Notes: a model not told the origin generated them from the sequence alone. A stretch of 20,381 nt of DNA from Candidatus Aerophobota bacterium (GCA_030672545.1 DAOVGF010000089.1:1-20381); one strand, 5' to 3'; shown: positions 1 through 10,334, counted from the stretch's first letter. Program-made: numbers and translations.

Positions 1-563
1 CTACCAAGCGCCCAGCCCTTGTTGCCGGGATGCACTTCTGGAATCCGCCTCACATTATTCCTCTCGTTGAAGTAACAAAGGGCAAGAAGACGTCTGATGT
101 CACGGGAAGATTGTTGATGGCTACCGCTCGGCGGATTGGCAAATGCCCTATCCTTGTCAATCACGACATCCCCGGCTTTGTTGGGAATCGGCTTCAATTC
201 GCGGTTCTTCGAGAAGCACTGCACCTCCTCTCAGAAGGGGTAGCTTCAGCCGAGGATATTGATGCGGCCATGACGGCGGGTCCTGGCCTGCGCTATGGTC
301 TGCTGGGCCCTCTCCGTACCGCGGATCTCGGCGGCCTGGATGTCTTCCATGCAATCAGCAGTTACCTGTTTGGTGAACTGAGTGCGGCGAAGGAGCCCCC
401 GGCGCTGCTGTCCGACCTCGTTAAGAGGAAGAAACTAGGCGCAAAGACCGGCCATGGTTTCTACAAATACACTAAGCGAGACGCGAAGAAGACTATCGCC
501 CAGCGCGACCGAGTGCTACTCGGATTTCTGAATATCCTTAAGAAAGAGCGAGCGCGCAGTTGA
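1..563 (+). CDS. 3-hydroxyacyl-CoA dehydrogenase family protein, 3' part (5' end outside window)
   Basis: The reading frame is open from position 3 and enters from the left, so the true start is not in the window. The visible part begins just before the MHFWNPP motif, which matches the conserved G-x-HF-x-NP motif of 3-hydroxyacyl-CoA dehydrogenases, where the His is catalytic. The C-terminal 3HCDH domain follows, with the typical PGFVGNRL, a GP..R..DLGGLD-like segment and K.G.KTG.GFY near the end. The family oxidises (S)-3-hydroxyacyl-CoA to 3-ketoacyl-CoA with NAD+, in beta-oxidation or butyrate-type metabolism. The Rossmann NAD-binding half is missing because of the window edge. The gene is visibly richer in GC (about 55-60% by eye) than everything downstream, which suggests recent transfer or a junction near 565-600. 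Family assignment is firm; the exact substrate is unknown. Confidence 0.85.
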   Translation, partial: TKRPALVAGMHFWNPPHIIPLVEVTKGKKTSDVTGRLLMATARRIGKCPILVNHDIPGFVGNRLQFAVLREALHLLSEGVASAEDIDAAMTAGPGLRYGLLGPLRTADLGGLDVFHAISSYLFGELSAAKEPPALLSDLVKRKKLGAKTGHGFYKYTKRDAKKTIAQRDRVLLGFLNILKKERARS

Positions 564-660
564 GGTTCCTCGGCCCAATTCCCGCTAAAGTTTATGATAG
601 TAAAAGCACCCAAGCCAACAAAGAAGACTGTGTTTATAGGTAGTTAAAAATAAAAATTGA

Positions 661-731
661 GCATAACAAATCGTTGCACCGAAATTTTATTAGGTTGCGC
701 TTCGTAAAATCTGGTGAACTCAATGTTATAC
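661..731 (+). repeat. Candidate integron attC recombination site
   Basis: The 71 bases fold as an attC site. R'' is GCATAAC (661-667) and R' is GTTATAC (725-731), pairing at 6 of 7 positions. L'' is TTGCACC (674-680) and L' is GGTGAA (713-718), pairing fully with one extrahelical G at 676. The unpaired central spacers are both 6 nt (668-673 and 719-724). The terminal structure is a stem of 684-689 with 705-710. This box order, the extrahelical base and the spacer sizes are diagnostic of attC sites used by integron integrases. A truncated gene starts 24 bases after R', as expected for the next cassette. No integrase is visible, so this would be a lone attC (CALIN-like). The R boxes deviate slightly from the GTTRRRY consensus. 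Confidence 0.7.
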
Positions 732-754
732 GAATAATAAAGTTAACAAAAATT

Positions 755-871
755 ATGTCTGTATACATGATAATTGAAACAAAAATAAAAAATTCGGACT
801 TATACTTAGAATATATCCAAAAGGTACAAGATATAGTTACTACATATGGTGGAAAATATCTTGTTCGGGGC
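755..871 (+). pseudogene. Truncated DUF1330-family gene (N-terminal 39 residues only)
   Basis: From ATG 755 the protein begins MSVYMIIETKIKNSDLYLEY and continues to KYGG-type residues ending YLVRG at 871. This strongly resembles the first beta-alpha-beta unit of DUF1330 proteins, small dimeric alpha/beta-barrel (YciI/antibiotic-monooxygenase-like) proteins of about 95 residues and uncertain function. After 871 the similarity stops abruptly. The frame runs on to 1057 through a GC-richer, hairpin-rich stretch that does not look like protein. The family-typical second half is absent, so the gene appears broken by an insertion or rearrangement. An upstream in-frame ATG at 674 lies inside the attC-like site and is unlikely to be used. 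The gene sits where an integron cassette gene would. Confidence 0.6.
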
Positions 872-1029
872 TGTCGTCGTCTTGCCGGCGCTAAAATTGG
901 AGAGGAAACGCAGGCGTTTCCTCTCCTAAGCGCGGTCTACGGTTGCAGCTCAATTCCGCCATTGGGCGGAATTACCTCAAGGTACAGTTCCGAATGTATG
1001 CAACATAGGCATCCTTTGCTTCCTTTTTG
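872..1029. other. Non-coding, hairpin-rich stretch inserted after the DUF1330 fragment
   Basis: This stretch contains a perfect 12-bp stem with a 4-nt loop (899-910 with 915-926), inside a wider imperfect inverted repeat (left arm CCGGCGCT near 885-892, right arm AGCGCGG near 929-936). A second perfect palindrome follows: 9-bp arms at 952-960 and 965-973 with loop ATTG. It interrupts the DUF1330 homology at 871. There is no convincing coding potential on either strand. It could be the end of a mobile element or a structured repeat; I do not recognise the family. Confidence 0.5.
935..973. repeat. Left flanking repeat of the regulator gene
   Basis: It contains GTCTACGGT (935-943) followed 8 bases later by a perfect palindrome with arms AATTCCGCC (952-960) and GGCGGAATT (965-973). 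The same two blocks occur in mirror order downstream of the regulator gene, at 2161-2177 and 2194-2202. Confidence 0.6.
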
Positions 1030-1058
1030 TTTACAATATTCATCATATAGTTTATAAT
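1030..1058 (+). promoter_or_regulatory. Sigma70-like promoter of the GHKL/STAS regulator gene
   Basis: TTTACA (1030-1035) and TATAAT (1053-1058) are separated by exactly 17 bases. Transcription would start near 1065, giving a leader of about 36 nt that contains AAGGAG (1088-1093) before the TTG start at 1101. The gene therefore has its own promoter inside the accessory stretch. Confidence 0.65.
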
Positions 1059-1100
1059 AGAAGTGGAAAATGTTTATAATAATAATAAGGAGCCTAAGAA

Positions 1101-2150
1101 TTGGTTGATAATAAAAAGCGAAGGGGTGAAGAAATTCGTAGATTTATCCTTCGAAACACTGTAGTCCATCCAAAGGATATTACCCGGTTCACCGCGGAGA
1201 ACTTTAACGTCTCTCGCCCTGGTGTCCTAAGACATATTCGCGCGTTAATTGATGAAGGGTTGGTAGTCTACGAAGGGAAGACAAGAGGTCGAACTTATTC
1301 TCTCAGACCAATTAGTGCTGAGCTCTTTACTATACACATAGTTGATGGTCTACAAGAAGATGTAATTTGGAGAGAGAGAGTACTCCCAGTTCTGGCTAAT
1401 CAAAGGAAGAATGTATTAAATATCTGCCAGTATGGATTTACAGAGATGTTTAATAATGTTCTTGAACATTCTGATGCCAGCGAAGCAATAGTATCTATTA
1501 AGCTCTATCCTCATGACGTTCAAATGTTCATTGATGATAATGGTGTCGGAATATTCAACAAGATTCAAAATGAACTTGGATTAGATGACAAGAGACATGT
1601 GATACTTGAATTGGCAAAAGGAAAATTAACAACAGATCCTGCGGGTCATACTGGTGAAGGGGTTTTCTTTACCTCACGAATGTTTGATAAATATTCAATC
1701 CTATCAAGCGATCTTTTCTTCGCGCATTCTGAACCTGGTGACGATTGGTTGTTGCAAGATGAGAAATCAACAGAAGGAACTTCGATTTCTATGAATATCG
1801 ATCCACTCTCAGAGAGATCCAGCCTCGAGGTGTTTGCTAAATATTCTCTTGAAGGTTCATATGGATTTGATAGAACTCATGTCCCCGTCTCTCTATCAAG
1901 ATACGGCGAGGAGAATCTGGTATCTCGGTCTCAGGCAAGGAGATTGTTAGCAAGATTTGATCGTTTCAAAGAAGTCTTCCTTGATTTTAAGGGAGTCGAG
2001 ATCATTGGACAGGCCTTCGCAGATGAGATTTTTCGAGTATTCAAGGAGGAAAACCCTCATATCAAGATCATTTATGTAAATACCAATAGTCAAGTAAAAC
2101 GTATGATATGGAGGATTAAAGGAATTAGACCAAACACAGGAGAAAGCTGA
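1101..2150 (+). CDS. Winged-helix + GHKL ATPase + STAS-like (DUF4325) regulatory protein
   Basis: The 349-residue protein starts at TTG 1101, preceded by AAGGAG at 1088-1093. Three parts are visible. Residues 1-70 look like a winged-helix DNA-binding domain (NVSRPGVLRHIRALIDEGLV recognition and wing region). Residues about 95-235 form a histidine-kinase-like ATPase domain with N-box EMFNN (115-119) and H123, G1 box DDNGVGI (145-151) and G2 box GHTGEGV (182-188). Residues about 272-345 resemble the STAS-like DUF4325 domain. No phospho-acceptor His domain or membrane segment is seen, so this is not a classical sensor kinase. The layout resembles an anti-sigma kinase (RsbW/SpoIIAB type) and its STAS antagonist joined in one chain behind a DNA-binding head. 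A self-contained transcriptional switch is my inference; the target is unknown. Repeats flank the gene at 935-973 and 2161-2202. Confidence 0.8.
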   Translation: MVDNKKRRGEEIRRFILRNTVVHPKDITRFTAENFNVSRPGVLRHIRALIDEGLVVYEGKTRGRTYSLRPISAELFTIHIVDGLQEDVIWRERVLPVLANQRKNVLNICQYGFTEMFNNVLEHSDASEAIVSIKLYPHDVQMFIDDNGVGIFNKIQNELGLDDKRHVILELAKGKLTTDPAGHTGEGVFFTSRMFDKYSILSSDLFFAHSEPGDDWLLQDEKSTEGTSISMNIDPLSERSSLEVFAKYSLEGSYGFDRTHVPVSLSRYGEENLVSRSQARRLLARFDRFKEVFLDFKGVEIIGQAFADEIFRVFKEENPHIKIIYVNTNSQVKRMIWRIKGIRPNTGES

Positions 2151-2160
2151 TCAAAGGAAT

Positions 2161-2202
2161 AATTCCGCCATTGGGCGAAAAACTTTTGACACTACCGTAG
2201 AC
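2161..2202. repeat. Right flanking repeat of the regulator gene
   Basis: AATTCCGCCATTGGGCG (2161-2177) repeats 17 bases of the left palindrome exactly. ACCGTAGAC (2194-2202) is the exact reverse complement of the left GTCTACGGT. Together they make an imperfect terminal-inverted-repeat-like pair enclosing about 1.27 kb. The right palindrome arm is degraded (GGCGAAAA instead of GGCGGAATT). Confidence 0.6.
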
Positions 2203-2220
2203 AATCAAAGGAGAGGCAGT

Positions 2221-2453
2221 ATGAAGAGATTATGGCTATGCGTGGGTATAATAGTTTGCGCTATCACGGTCGCAGGGGTAGCAGCAGAAACCTCTGCAGA
2301 AGTTGAGGATCAGAAGGAAAGGCTTGAAGTTCTTGGAGGAAACATAAGGCTCGATTTCAAGGCTATTTCATTCAGGATGGTTATGGCAACCTGGCGGATT
2401 TGGTTTTCCAAGTTGCGGGTAGTGGATTTGAGCCCTGTCAGGAAGGTCAACGA

Positions 2454-2469
<16 letters not shown>
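2221..2469 (+). CDS. Small secreted hypothetical protein, probably frameshifted
   Basis: ATG 2221 follows a good ribosome site (AAAGGAGAGG, 2207-2216). The first ~22 residues form a clear signal peptide: a KR charge, a hydrophobic stretch LWLCVGIIVCAITVAGV, then an AAETSA cleavage region. From about residue 47 the 82-residue frame turns into unconvincing sequence (Trp/Arg-rich). The -1 frame from about 2355 gives a more protein-like continuation (QGYFIQDGYGNLADLVFQVA) ending at TAG 2487-2489. This suggests a one-base indel near 2350-2360, either a real mutation or an assembly error. The gene's 3' end overlaps the convergent carB end by 16 bases in the annotated frame. I do not recognise the family. 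The signal peptide implies export across the cytoplasmic membrane. Confidence 0.5.
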
Positions 2470-5671
<3,202 letters not shown>

Positions 5672-5693
<22 letters not shown>

Positions 5694-6742
5694 AGTTCTT
5701 TTTCCATTTGGGCAAAAAACATATTAAAATCCACGGGAACATATTGTGACCCAATTGCCGGATAGCTTTTACTCTTGATTCCTTCTATGCTTTGGTCGTT
5801 AAGGTTTATCTCAGTTACTTCCATATCACTTCCTTTAACCGAGTTTTTACTGATAGCCCAAGAATGATTTTGCACGGTAATAGCTAGCTTTTTGGTTTCC
5901 AGGTTGCGTACCGGTTGATTTACTCCGTGGTGACCGTATTTCATCCTTCTTATTTCTCCTCCCAGAGTCATTGCTAAAATCAGATTACCGGAAGAGATGC
6001 CCAATACAGGCTTCTTTCCCAATAGATTTTTCACTTCCCCGGCTATTTGAGCGAAACCTTTTAGATCTTCCGGACCGCTGGAAAGAACAATTCCATCCGG
6101 GTTTAATTTTAAGATCTCGCCGGCTGAGGTTTCGGCTGGGACCCGGATTATTTGGCAACCTACATTTTTTAAACTGTTAAATAGGCTCTTGGTCCCCCCC
6201 AGATCTATGACCACAACTCTGTATTCTATTCTTTCCGGTGCCTTCTCGACGGCAACTTCAGAGATAGTAACTTCACTTATCAAATCTCTTTCTTGATCAG
6301 AAAATGCCTTGGCTTTCTTAATTAGATTTCTTGCCTTGAAGTCTTTGGTTGACACTACACCGGTCATTTCACCATTATTTCTAAGGTGTACTACCAGGGC
6401 CCGCGTATCGATTCCCTCGATACCTACTACGCTATTCCTCTTCATGAAATCTTCCAGGCTTTCTTGGGCTAACCAATTGCTGTAGACACGGCTGTTTTCC
6501 TTGACAATTAAGGCTTCAGCCTGGGCGGCCTCAGATTCATAACCAGCTTCATTAATTCCGTAGTTGCCGATAAGAGGATAGGTCATAGTCAGTAGCAACC
6601 CTCGGTAAGAAGGATTAGTTATTAGTTCTTGATAGCCTACCACTCCCGTATGGAAAACTACCCTTCCTATTTTTTCTCCCTTGGCTCCAAATGAACAACC
6701 CTCAAATATACTCCCATCCTCTAATATCAAAATTGCCTTCAT
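5672..6742 (-). CDS. carA: Carbamoyl-phosphate synthase small subunit with a degenerate glutaminase site
   Basis: The 356 residues are close to usual CarA length. The start ATG at 6742 is preceded by GGAG (GTGGAGTTTATATG on the coding strand). The N-terminal CPSase small-chain domain is well conserved (GVVGYQEL, MTYPLIGNYGIN, GIDTRALVVHLRN.GEMTGV). The C-terminal class I amidotransferase fold is recognisable but its chemistry is gone. The nucleophile motif G-I-C-L-G-H-Q reads GISSGNL (Ser250 for Cys). The oxyanion motif SNGPGDP reads SSGPEDL. The C-terminal catalytic His and Glu (Q-[YF]-HPE) read QYVPV (Val335, Val337). It should therefore not hydrolyse glutamine. The Cys-to-Ser change parallels mitochondrial ammonia-dependent CPS1. 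I infer a structural or allosteric role with free ammonia as nitrogen donor; decay of the operon is the alternative. Confidence 0.9.
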
Positions 6743-6758
6743 ATAAACTCCACTGGTT

Positions 6759-6796
6759 AAAAAAGGTGTTTTTCCCTATTTCTTCGATTAATAGGG
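6759..6796 (-). promoter_or_regulatory. Hairpin plus T-tract in the carA leader
   Basis: On the coding strand a 7-bp stem, CCCTATT (6796-6790) with AATAGGG (6780-6774) and a 9-nt loop, is followed 9 bases later by six T (6764-6759), all between the predicted transcription start (~6802) and the carA start. It could be a weak attenuator, but the gap between stem and T-tract is longer than in a normal intrinsic terminator. Confidence 0.25.
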
Positions 6797-6808
6797 ATTT
6801 GATTGAAG

Positions 6809-6837
6809 ATTCTACTGGAAATTCACTGAAAAGTCAA
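6809..6837 (-). promoter_or_regulatory. Sigma70-like promoter of carAB
   Basis: On the minus strand TTGACT (6837-6832) and TAGAAT (6814-6809) are 17 bases apart, placing transcription start near 6802 and giving a leader of about 60 nt before the carA ATG. It lies in the gap between the MATE gene end and carA. Confidence 0.65.
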
Positions 6838-6933
6838 ATATAGTTTTGGAGGTATCTTTTAGTTCAACTGACAGCACTACCGGGAATTAGTTTGTTTTTT
6901 CAGGACAAAATACAGCCAAGAATCTACTTTTCT

Positions 6934-8355
6934 TCATTTTTTTCTCATAGTAACAGTTAGGCCACGGATATAGCTCTTTACCCAGAGGAAAACAACTATT
7001 GCTCCAATGGTGTTCCCCGCTACAATACCAAACCAGACTCCCACAAGACCCATATCCAACACGAAAGCAAAGAACAAAGTAAAGAGAGATGTCAAGACGA
7101 CGGTACGAAGAATTGTGGCCATTAGGGAGTTTATTCCCTTCCCCGTACCCTGGAACAGAGCGGAGGAAAACATGCCAAAAGCAGTCGTAGGATAAAACAG
7201 ACACATTATTCTTAAGAATGTTGTTAAATTATCGGCGATCCGAACTGCACTTTCTGCCCGGGTGAATACTGTGGTGATATGAGAGGAAAATAAGAAAATG
7301 CCGGCGGCGATGAAAATTTCAATGATAATGCCTATTTTCAAGGCGTACATAAAGGCGATATCGACGTTCTCGAAGGCCCGCTTACCAAAGGCGGCACCGG
7401 TGACTGACACAAGAGCAGTGGCTATTCCCAGTAGCGGTACTATGGAGATCATAGATATTCTCCATCCAGTGGTGTAGACTGCCACTGCGTCGGTGCCCCC
7501 GACACGAACCAGGATGAGATTGATGATCAACATGCTGAATGCCATGGAGAGCTGCGCCACCGAGGCGGGTAAACCAACCCGGAAGATATCTTTGACGATT
7601 TGTCTTTGGAACCGAAAACCACGGAAGGAAAATGAAATATAGGTGTTCTTCTTCAGGAAAAGCCAGTTAAAGAGGATGGCTGAGGTAACAGACATTGATA
7701 ATACAGAAGCCCAGGCCGCTCCGGCCACACCAAGCCTGAATACATAGATAAAGATCGGGTCCAGTACAATGTTCATCCCGGAGCCCAACAGCATGGCCAA
7801 CATAGCTTTCTTGACATCTCCTTCACTACGAAGTATCGCGTTAGCTATGGTGGCGAAAAATATGACTATGCTACCGGCGAACATTATTCTAGCGTAGGAT
7901 ATGGTCATACCAATTGTTTTTCCGGCACCCAAGTGAAGGAAAATGCTCTCAGTGAAGATTAACAGTGGAATGGTAAAAACTACTGTTGCTACCAGCATAA
8001 TAATAATCGTATGGGCGGCCACGGCGTCGGCGCTCTCTTTATCTCCAGCTCCTATCCAGCGAGATATAGCAGATCCACCGCCTAATCCTAACCCTGTGGC
8101 TATAGCTACAGCCACAAAAAAAAATGGGAAGAAGAATCCTACCGCAGATAAGGCATCAGCCCCTAAACCGGATACCCAAATGGCATCAACAAGATTATAT
8201 ATTATATGCAGCGACATCGCGGCGATCATCGGTAAAGCGAGCTTGATAACAGCTTTCTTAGGGTCTCCCAGTAATACCTTGATTCCCTGGGTTGGTGATG
8301 GCTCGGCCCCAAGTATAGGTGATACGGACTGTCCGGAAGATTCATCCGGCTTCAA
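6934..8355 (-). CDS. MATE family multidrug/Na+ (or H+) antiporter
   Basis: An inner-membrane protein of 473 residues from the chosen TTG start. About twelve hydrophobic segments are spread over two similar halves, each beginning with a MATE-type block: IKLALPMIAAMSLHIIYNLVDAIWVSGLG in the first half (shown by its key residues LPM, N, D, W), and IFRVGLPASVAQLSM in the second. GLGLGGGSAISRWIGAG and GNTIGAI fit the family. The frame extends upstream to an ATG at 8412. However, TTG 8355 has an AGGAG ribosome site seven bases upstream, and the 19 extra residues (Arg-rich, no homology expected) are less likely. MATE transporters export cationic drugs or metabolites in exchange for Na+ or H+; the substrate is unknown. 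It is a separate unit upstream of carA on the same strand. Confidence 0.87.
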   Translation of the reverse strand: MKPDESSGQSVSPILGAEPSPTQGIKVLLGDPKKAVIKLALPMIAAMSLHIIYNLVDAIWVSGLGADALSAVGFFFPFFFVAVAIATGLGLGGGSAISRWIGAGDKESADAVAAHTIIIMLVATVVFTIPLLIFTESIFLHLGAGKTIGMTISYARIMFAGSIVIFFATIANAILRSEGDVKKAMLAMLLGSGMNIVLDPIFIYVFRLGVAGAAWASVLSMSVTSAILFNWLFLKKNTYISFSFRGFRFQRQIVKDIFRVGLPASVAQLSMAFSMLIINLILVRVGGTDAVAVYTTGWRISMISIVPLLGIATALVSVTGAAFGKRAFENVDIAFMYALKIGIIIEIFIAAGIFLFSSHITTVFTRAESAVRIADNLTTFLRIMCLFYPTTAFGMFSSALFQGTGKGINSLMATILRTVVLTSLFTLFFAFVLDMGLVGVWFGIVAGNTIGAIVVFLWVKSYIRGLTVTMRKK

Positions 8356-8594
8356 TATTTGTCTCCTCTCGCGCAATGTTCTTATGGTATACCAGAATAG
8401 TTTCAGGCACAACCAGTATTTTCCAAACTAAAGTCATTGGTCAATAGTTCCTCAAGCATCTGCAAAAAAAACGATTGGTACCCCATATTTCATAATTAGG
8501 ATATGAAAACTAACTCCTTTTTCTATTCGGCGTATCAATGTTTATTTGGCTGGGGAAGAGATGTTACCTGGAGGGTTGCTTCCCCTGGGTGAGC
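8356..8594. other. Intergenic region between MATE and nusB-cca genes
   Basis: No gene is visible. There are two inverted repeats: 8488-8494 with 8502-8508 (7-bp arms TTTCATA/TATGAAA), and GGGGAAG at 8552-8558 with CTTCCCC at 8579-8585. The latter lies just after the nusB-cca stop and could end that transcript, but no T-run follows on the minus strand. An extended -10-like TGGTATACC occurs on the minus strand near 8390 and might serve the MATE gene. Confidence 0.3.
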
Positions 8595-10334
8595 TTATTT
8601 CTCCTCAGAGGGTTCTTTCCTCTGGTTCTTACGTTCTTTCATATGCTTGGCAGCTAACTCGAGGGCTTCTTTCTTAGTGGTAACCTGGTCAGCTATCTGA
8701 GCCAGTCGGATCTCCTCCAGAACCTGGGATAGCCATTGACCCCGGGGTAATTGTAGCGACTCGATCAGGTCATCTCCGGAAAGTAATTTTGGGGGACTCA
8801 TGATGAGAGAGTACTTGTTAAAGAAAGTCCTGAGTAAGCTGCTGGATAGGGCATAGTTATTTTCATCTTGGGGAGCTAAAACTGGAAGAAGAAGCAAGAG
8901 CTCGACTGTTTCTTCTTTACTTCGGGAAAGAATCCGAGCATAAGATAGAGAATTGAACGATTTATTTTTTAGTTCTTGGGTTTCTGGTAATAGGGTAAGA
9001 ATTTGTTCTATCACTCTTTTTTCTTTACCGGCCAATCTTAGCCTGGTAGTTATTTTGTTCTTTTCCTCTTCCCGAGGAGGAAAAGAACAAAAGAGGGCTA
9101 TCAACTTCAAAAGCCCTTCTCTTTTTCGTCCTCCGGAAAGTATTTTTTTCAGATGAGTACTAATTTTTTCTTTGGATTCTTGAGGAAGAAACTGCTCATT
9201 AGAAAGTAACTCTTTTAACTTTATTAGATTATCTGGATGGGGTTCCATCCCGGTAGCCTCTTTTAGAACGGTTTTCATAGCTGGACTATTCAGATATGGA
9301 AAAAAGAAAGAGTTTCTGAGCAAGAGAAATAGTTCATCTCGGATTCTCTCCCCAGAACACTGGTTTAGATAAGGGGCTTTCTTAATTATGAGCTTCTGAA
9401 TTTCATCGTCCAGGTCAAATTTCAACTGGGAGGCCAGTCTAAAAGCACGGAGCATTCGGAGAGGGTCTTCATCAATGGATTGGGGGCGAATTAATCTCAT
9501 TCTCTTCTCAATTAAGTCTTCCAGTCCGCTGGAGGGGTCTATTAAAAAAAGGGCCGGGTGGTTAACCGAATCCAGATCGAGACTTAGAGCGTCTATGGTG
9601 AAATCTCTTTTGATGAGGTCTTTCAAAAGAGTAGAAGAGCTTTGGAGATGAAAATCAATGAAGAAACCACTGGGTAGGACAACTCTTCTAAGCTGGGGCG
9701 AGAGAACGACGGATTTCCCTTTTTTTAGACGAGCCACTTCCTCGGCTAACTCGAAGTGAGGATCATCAATAACCAAATCAAAATCTTTAATCTCTTTATT
9801 CAGGAGAAGATCGCGTAAGCATCCTCCTACCAAGTAAATCTTTTTCTCATTCTTAATTTGTCTAAGGAGAGTGAGATGAGGATTTTCCCGGAGAGTTCTC
9901 TCCAAATTATTCCAGTTCAGTGGGCTATCAGAACCTCTTTGTTTGCGTATTTGATCAAGAATACCGTTAACGAATTTTCCAGAATCGGAAACTCCGTATC
10001 GCTTAGCTATTTCTACCGCCTCATTTATACTAACCACAGGAGGAATCTCTGGGAGAAAAAAGAGCTCATACAAAGCAAATCTAAGAATGTTTCGATCTAT
10101 AGCAGCTATTCGGTCGAGAGACCAATTTCTGGCGTATTTTTTTATGAGAAGGTCAAGGGAGGAGGAATATTGGCCGGTTCCCTGAGTTAGCCTACGACAG
10201 AATTGTTCTACCTCAGGTTTGAAAAGGTAACGGCGGAAGAGATTTTCTGACACATCTTTAACCGAAACCCTTCTTATGTCTGCCTGATAGAGAATTTGGA
10301 GGGTAAGTTCTCTTGCCTTGCGCCTGTTTTTCAT
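8595..10334 (-). CDS. NusB - CCA-adding/poly(A) polymerase-type nucleotidyltransferase fusion
   Basis: One uninterrupted frame of 579 residues holds two normally separate proteins. Residues 1-132 are a full NusB domain: RRKARELTLQILYQADI at the start, the DRIAAIDRNILRFALYEL helix, VSINEAVEIAKRYG, and GKFVNGILD at the end. NusB with S10 (NusE) binds boxA RNA in rRNA antitermination. Residues about 145-579 are a class II tRNA nucleotidyltransferase/poly(A) polymerase: LVGGCLRDLLL (168-178), the metal-binding DFDLVID (184-190, two Asp), KRDFTIDAL (242-250), DEDPLRMLRAFRLASQLKF (288-306), and ERIRDELF. The C-terminal part is helical with no clear HD domain. Such enzymes add CCA or A tails to tRNA 3' ends. 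The ATG start has only a weak ribosome site. A divergent promoter pair separates it from the HU gene. Confidence 0.88.
   Translation of the reverse strand: MKNRRKARELTLQILYQADIRRVSVKDVSENLFRRYLFKPEVEQFCRRLTQGTGQYSSSLDLLIKKYARNWSLDRIAAIDRNILRFALYELFFLPEIPPVVSINEAVEIAKRYGVSDSGKFVNGILDQIRKQRGSDSPLNWNNLERTLRENPHLTLLRQIKNEKKIYLVGGCLRDLLLNKEIKDFDLVIDDPHFELAEEVARLKKGKSVVLSPQLRRVVLPSGFFIDFHLQSSSTLLKDLIKRDFTIDALSLDLDSVNHPALFLIDPSSGLEDLIEKRMRLIRPQSIDEDPLRMLRAFRLASQLKFDLDDEIQKLIIKKAPYLNQCSGERIRDELFLLLRNSFFFPYLNSPAMKTVLKEATGMEPHPDNLIKLKELLSNEQFLPQESKEKISTHLKKILSGGRKREGLLKLIALFCSFPPREEEKNKITTRLRLAGKEKRVIEQILTLLPETQELKNKSFNSLSYARILSRSKEETVELLLLLPVLAPQDENNYALSSSLLRTFFNKYSLIMSPPKLLSGDDLIESLQLPRGQWLSQVLEEIRLAQIADQVTTKKEALELAAKHMKERKNQRKEPSEEK

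Noticed and set aside
594..647. 17-codon ORF (MIVKAPKPTKKTVFIGS) upstream of the attC-like site
   Set aside because: No ribosome site and too short to judge; treated as a possible cassette remnant rather than a gene.
8356..8412. ATG 8412 as the MATE start
   Set aside because: TTG 8355 has an AGGAG site at good spacing; the 19 extra residues are Arg-rich and precede no family-conserved sequence.
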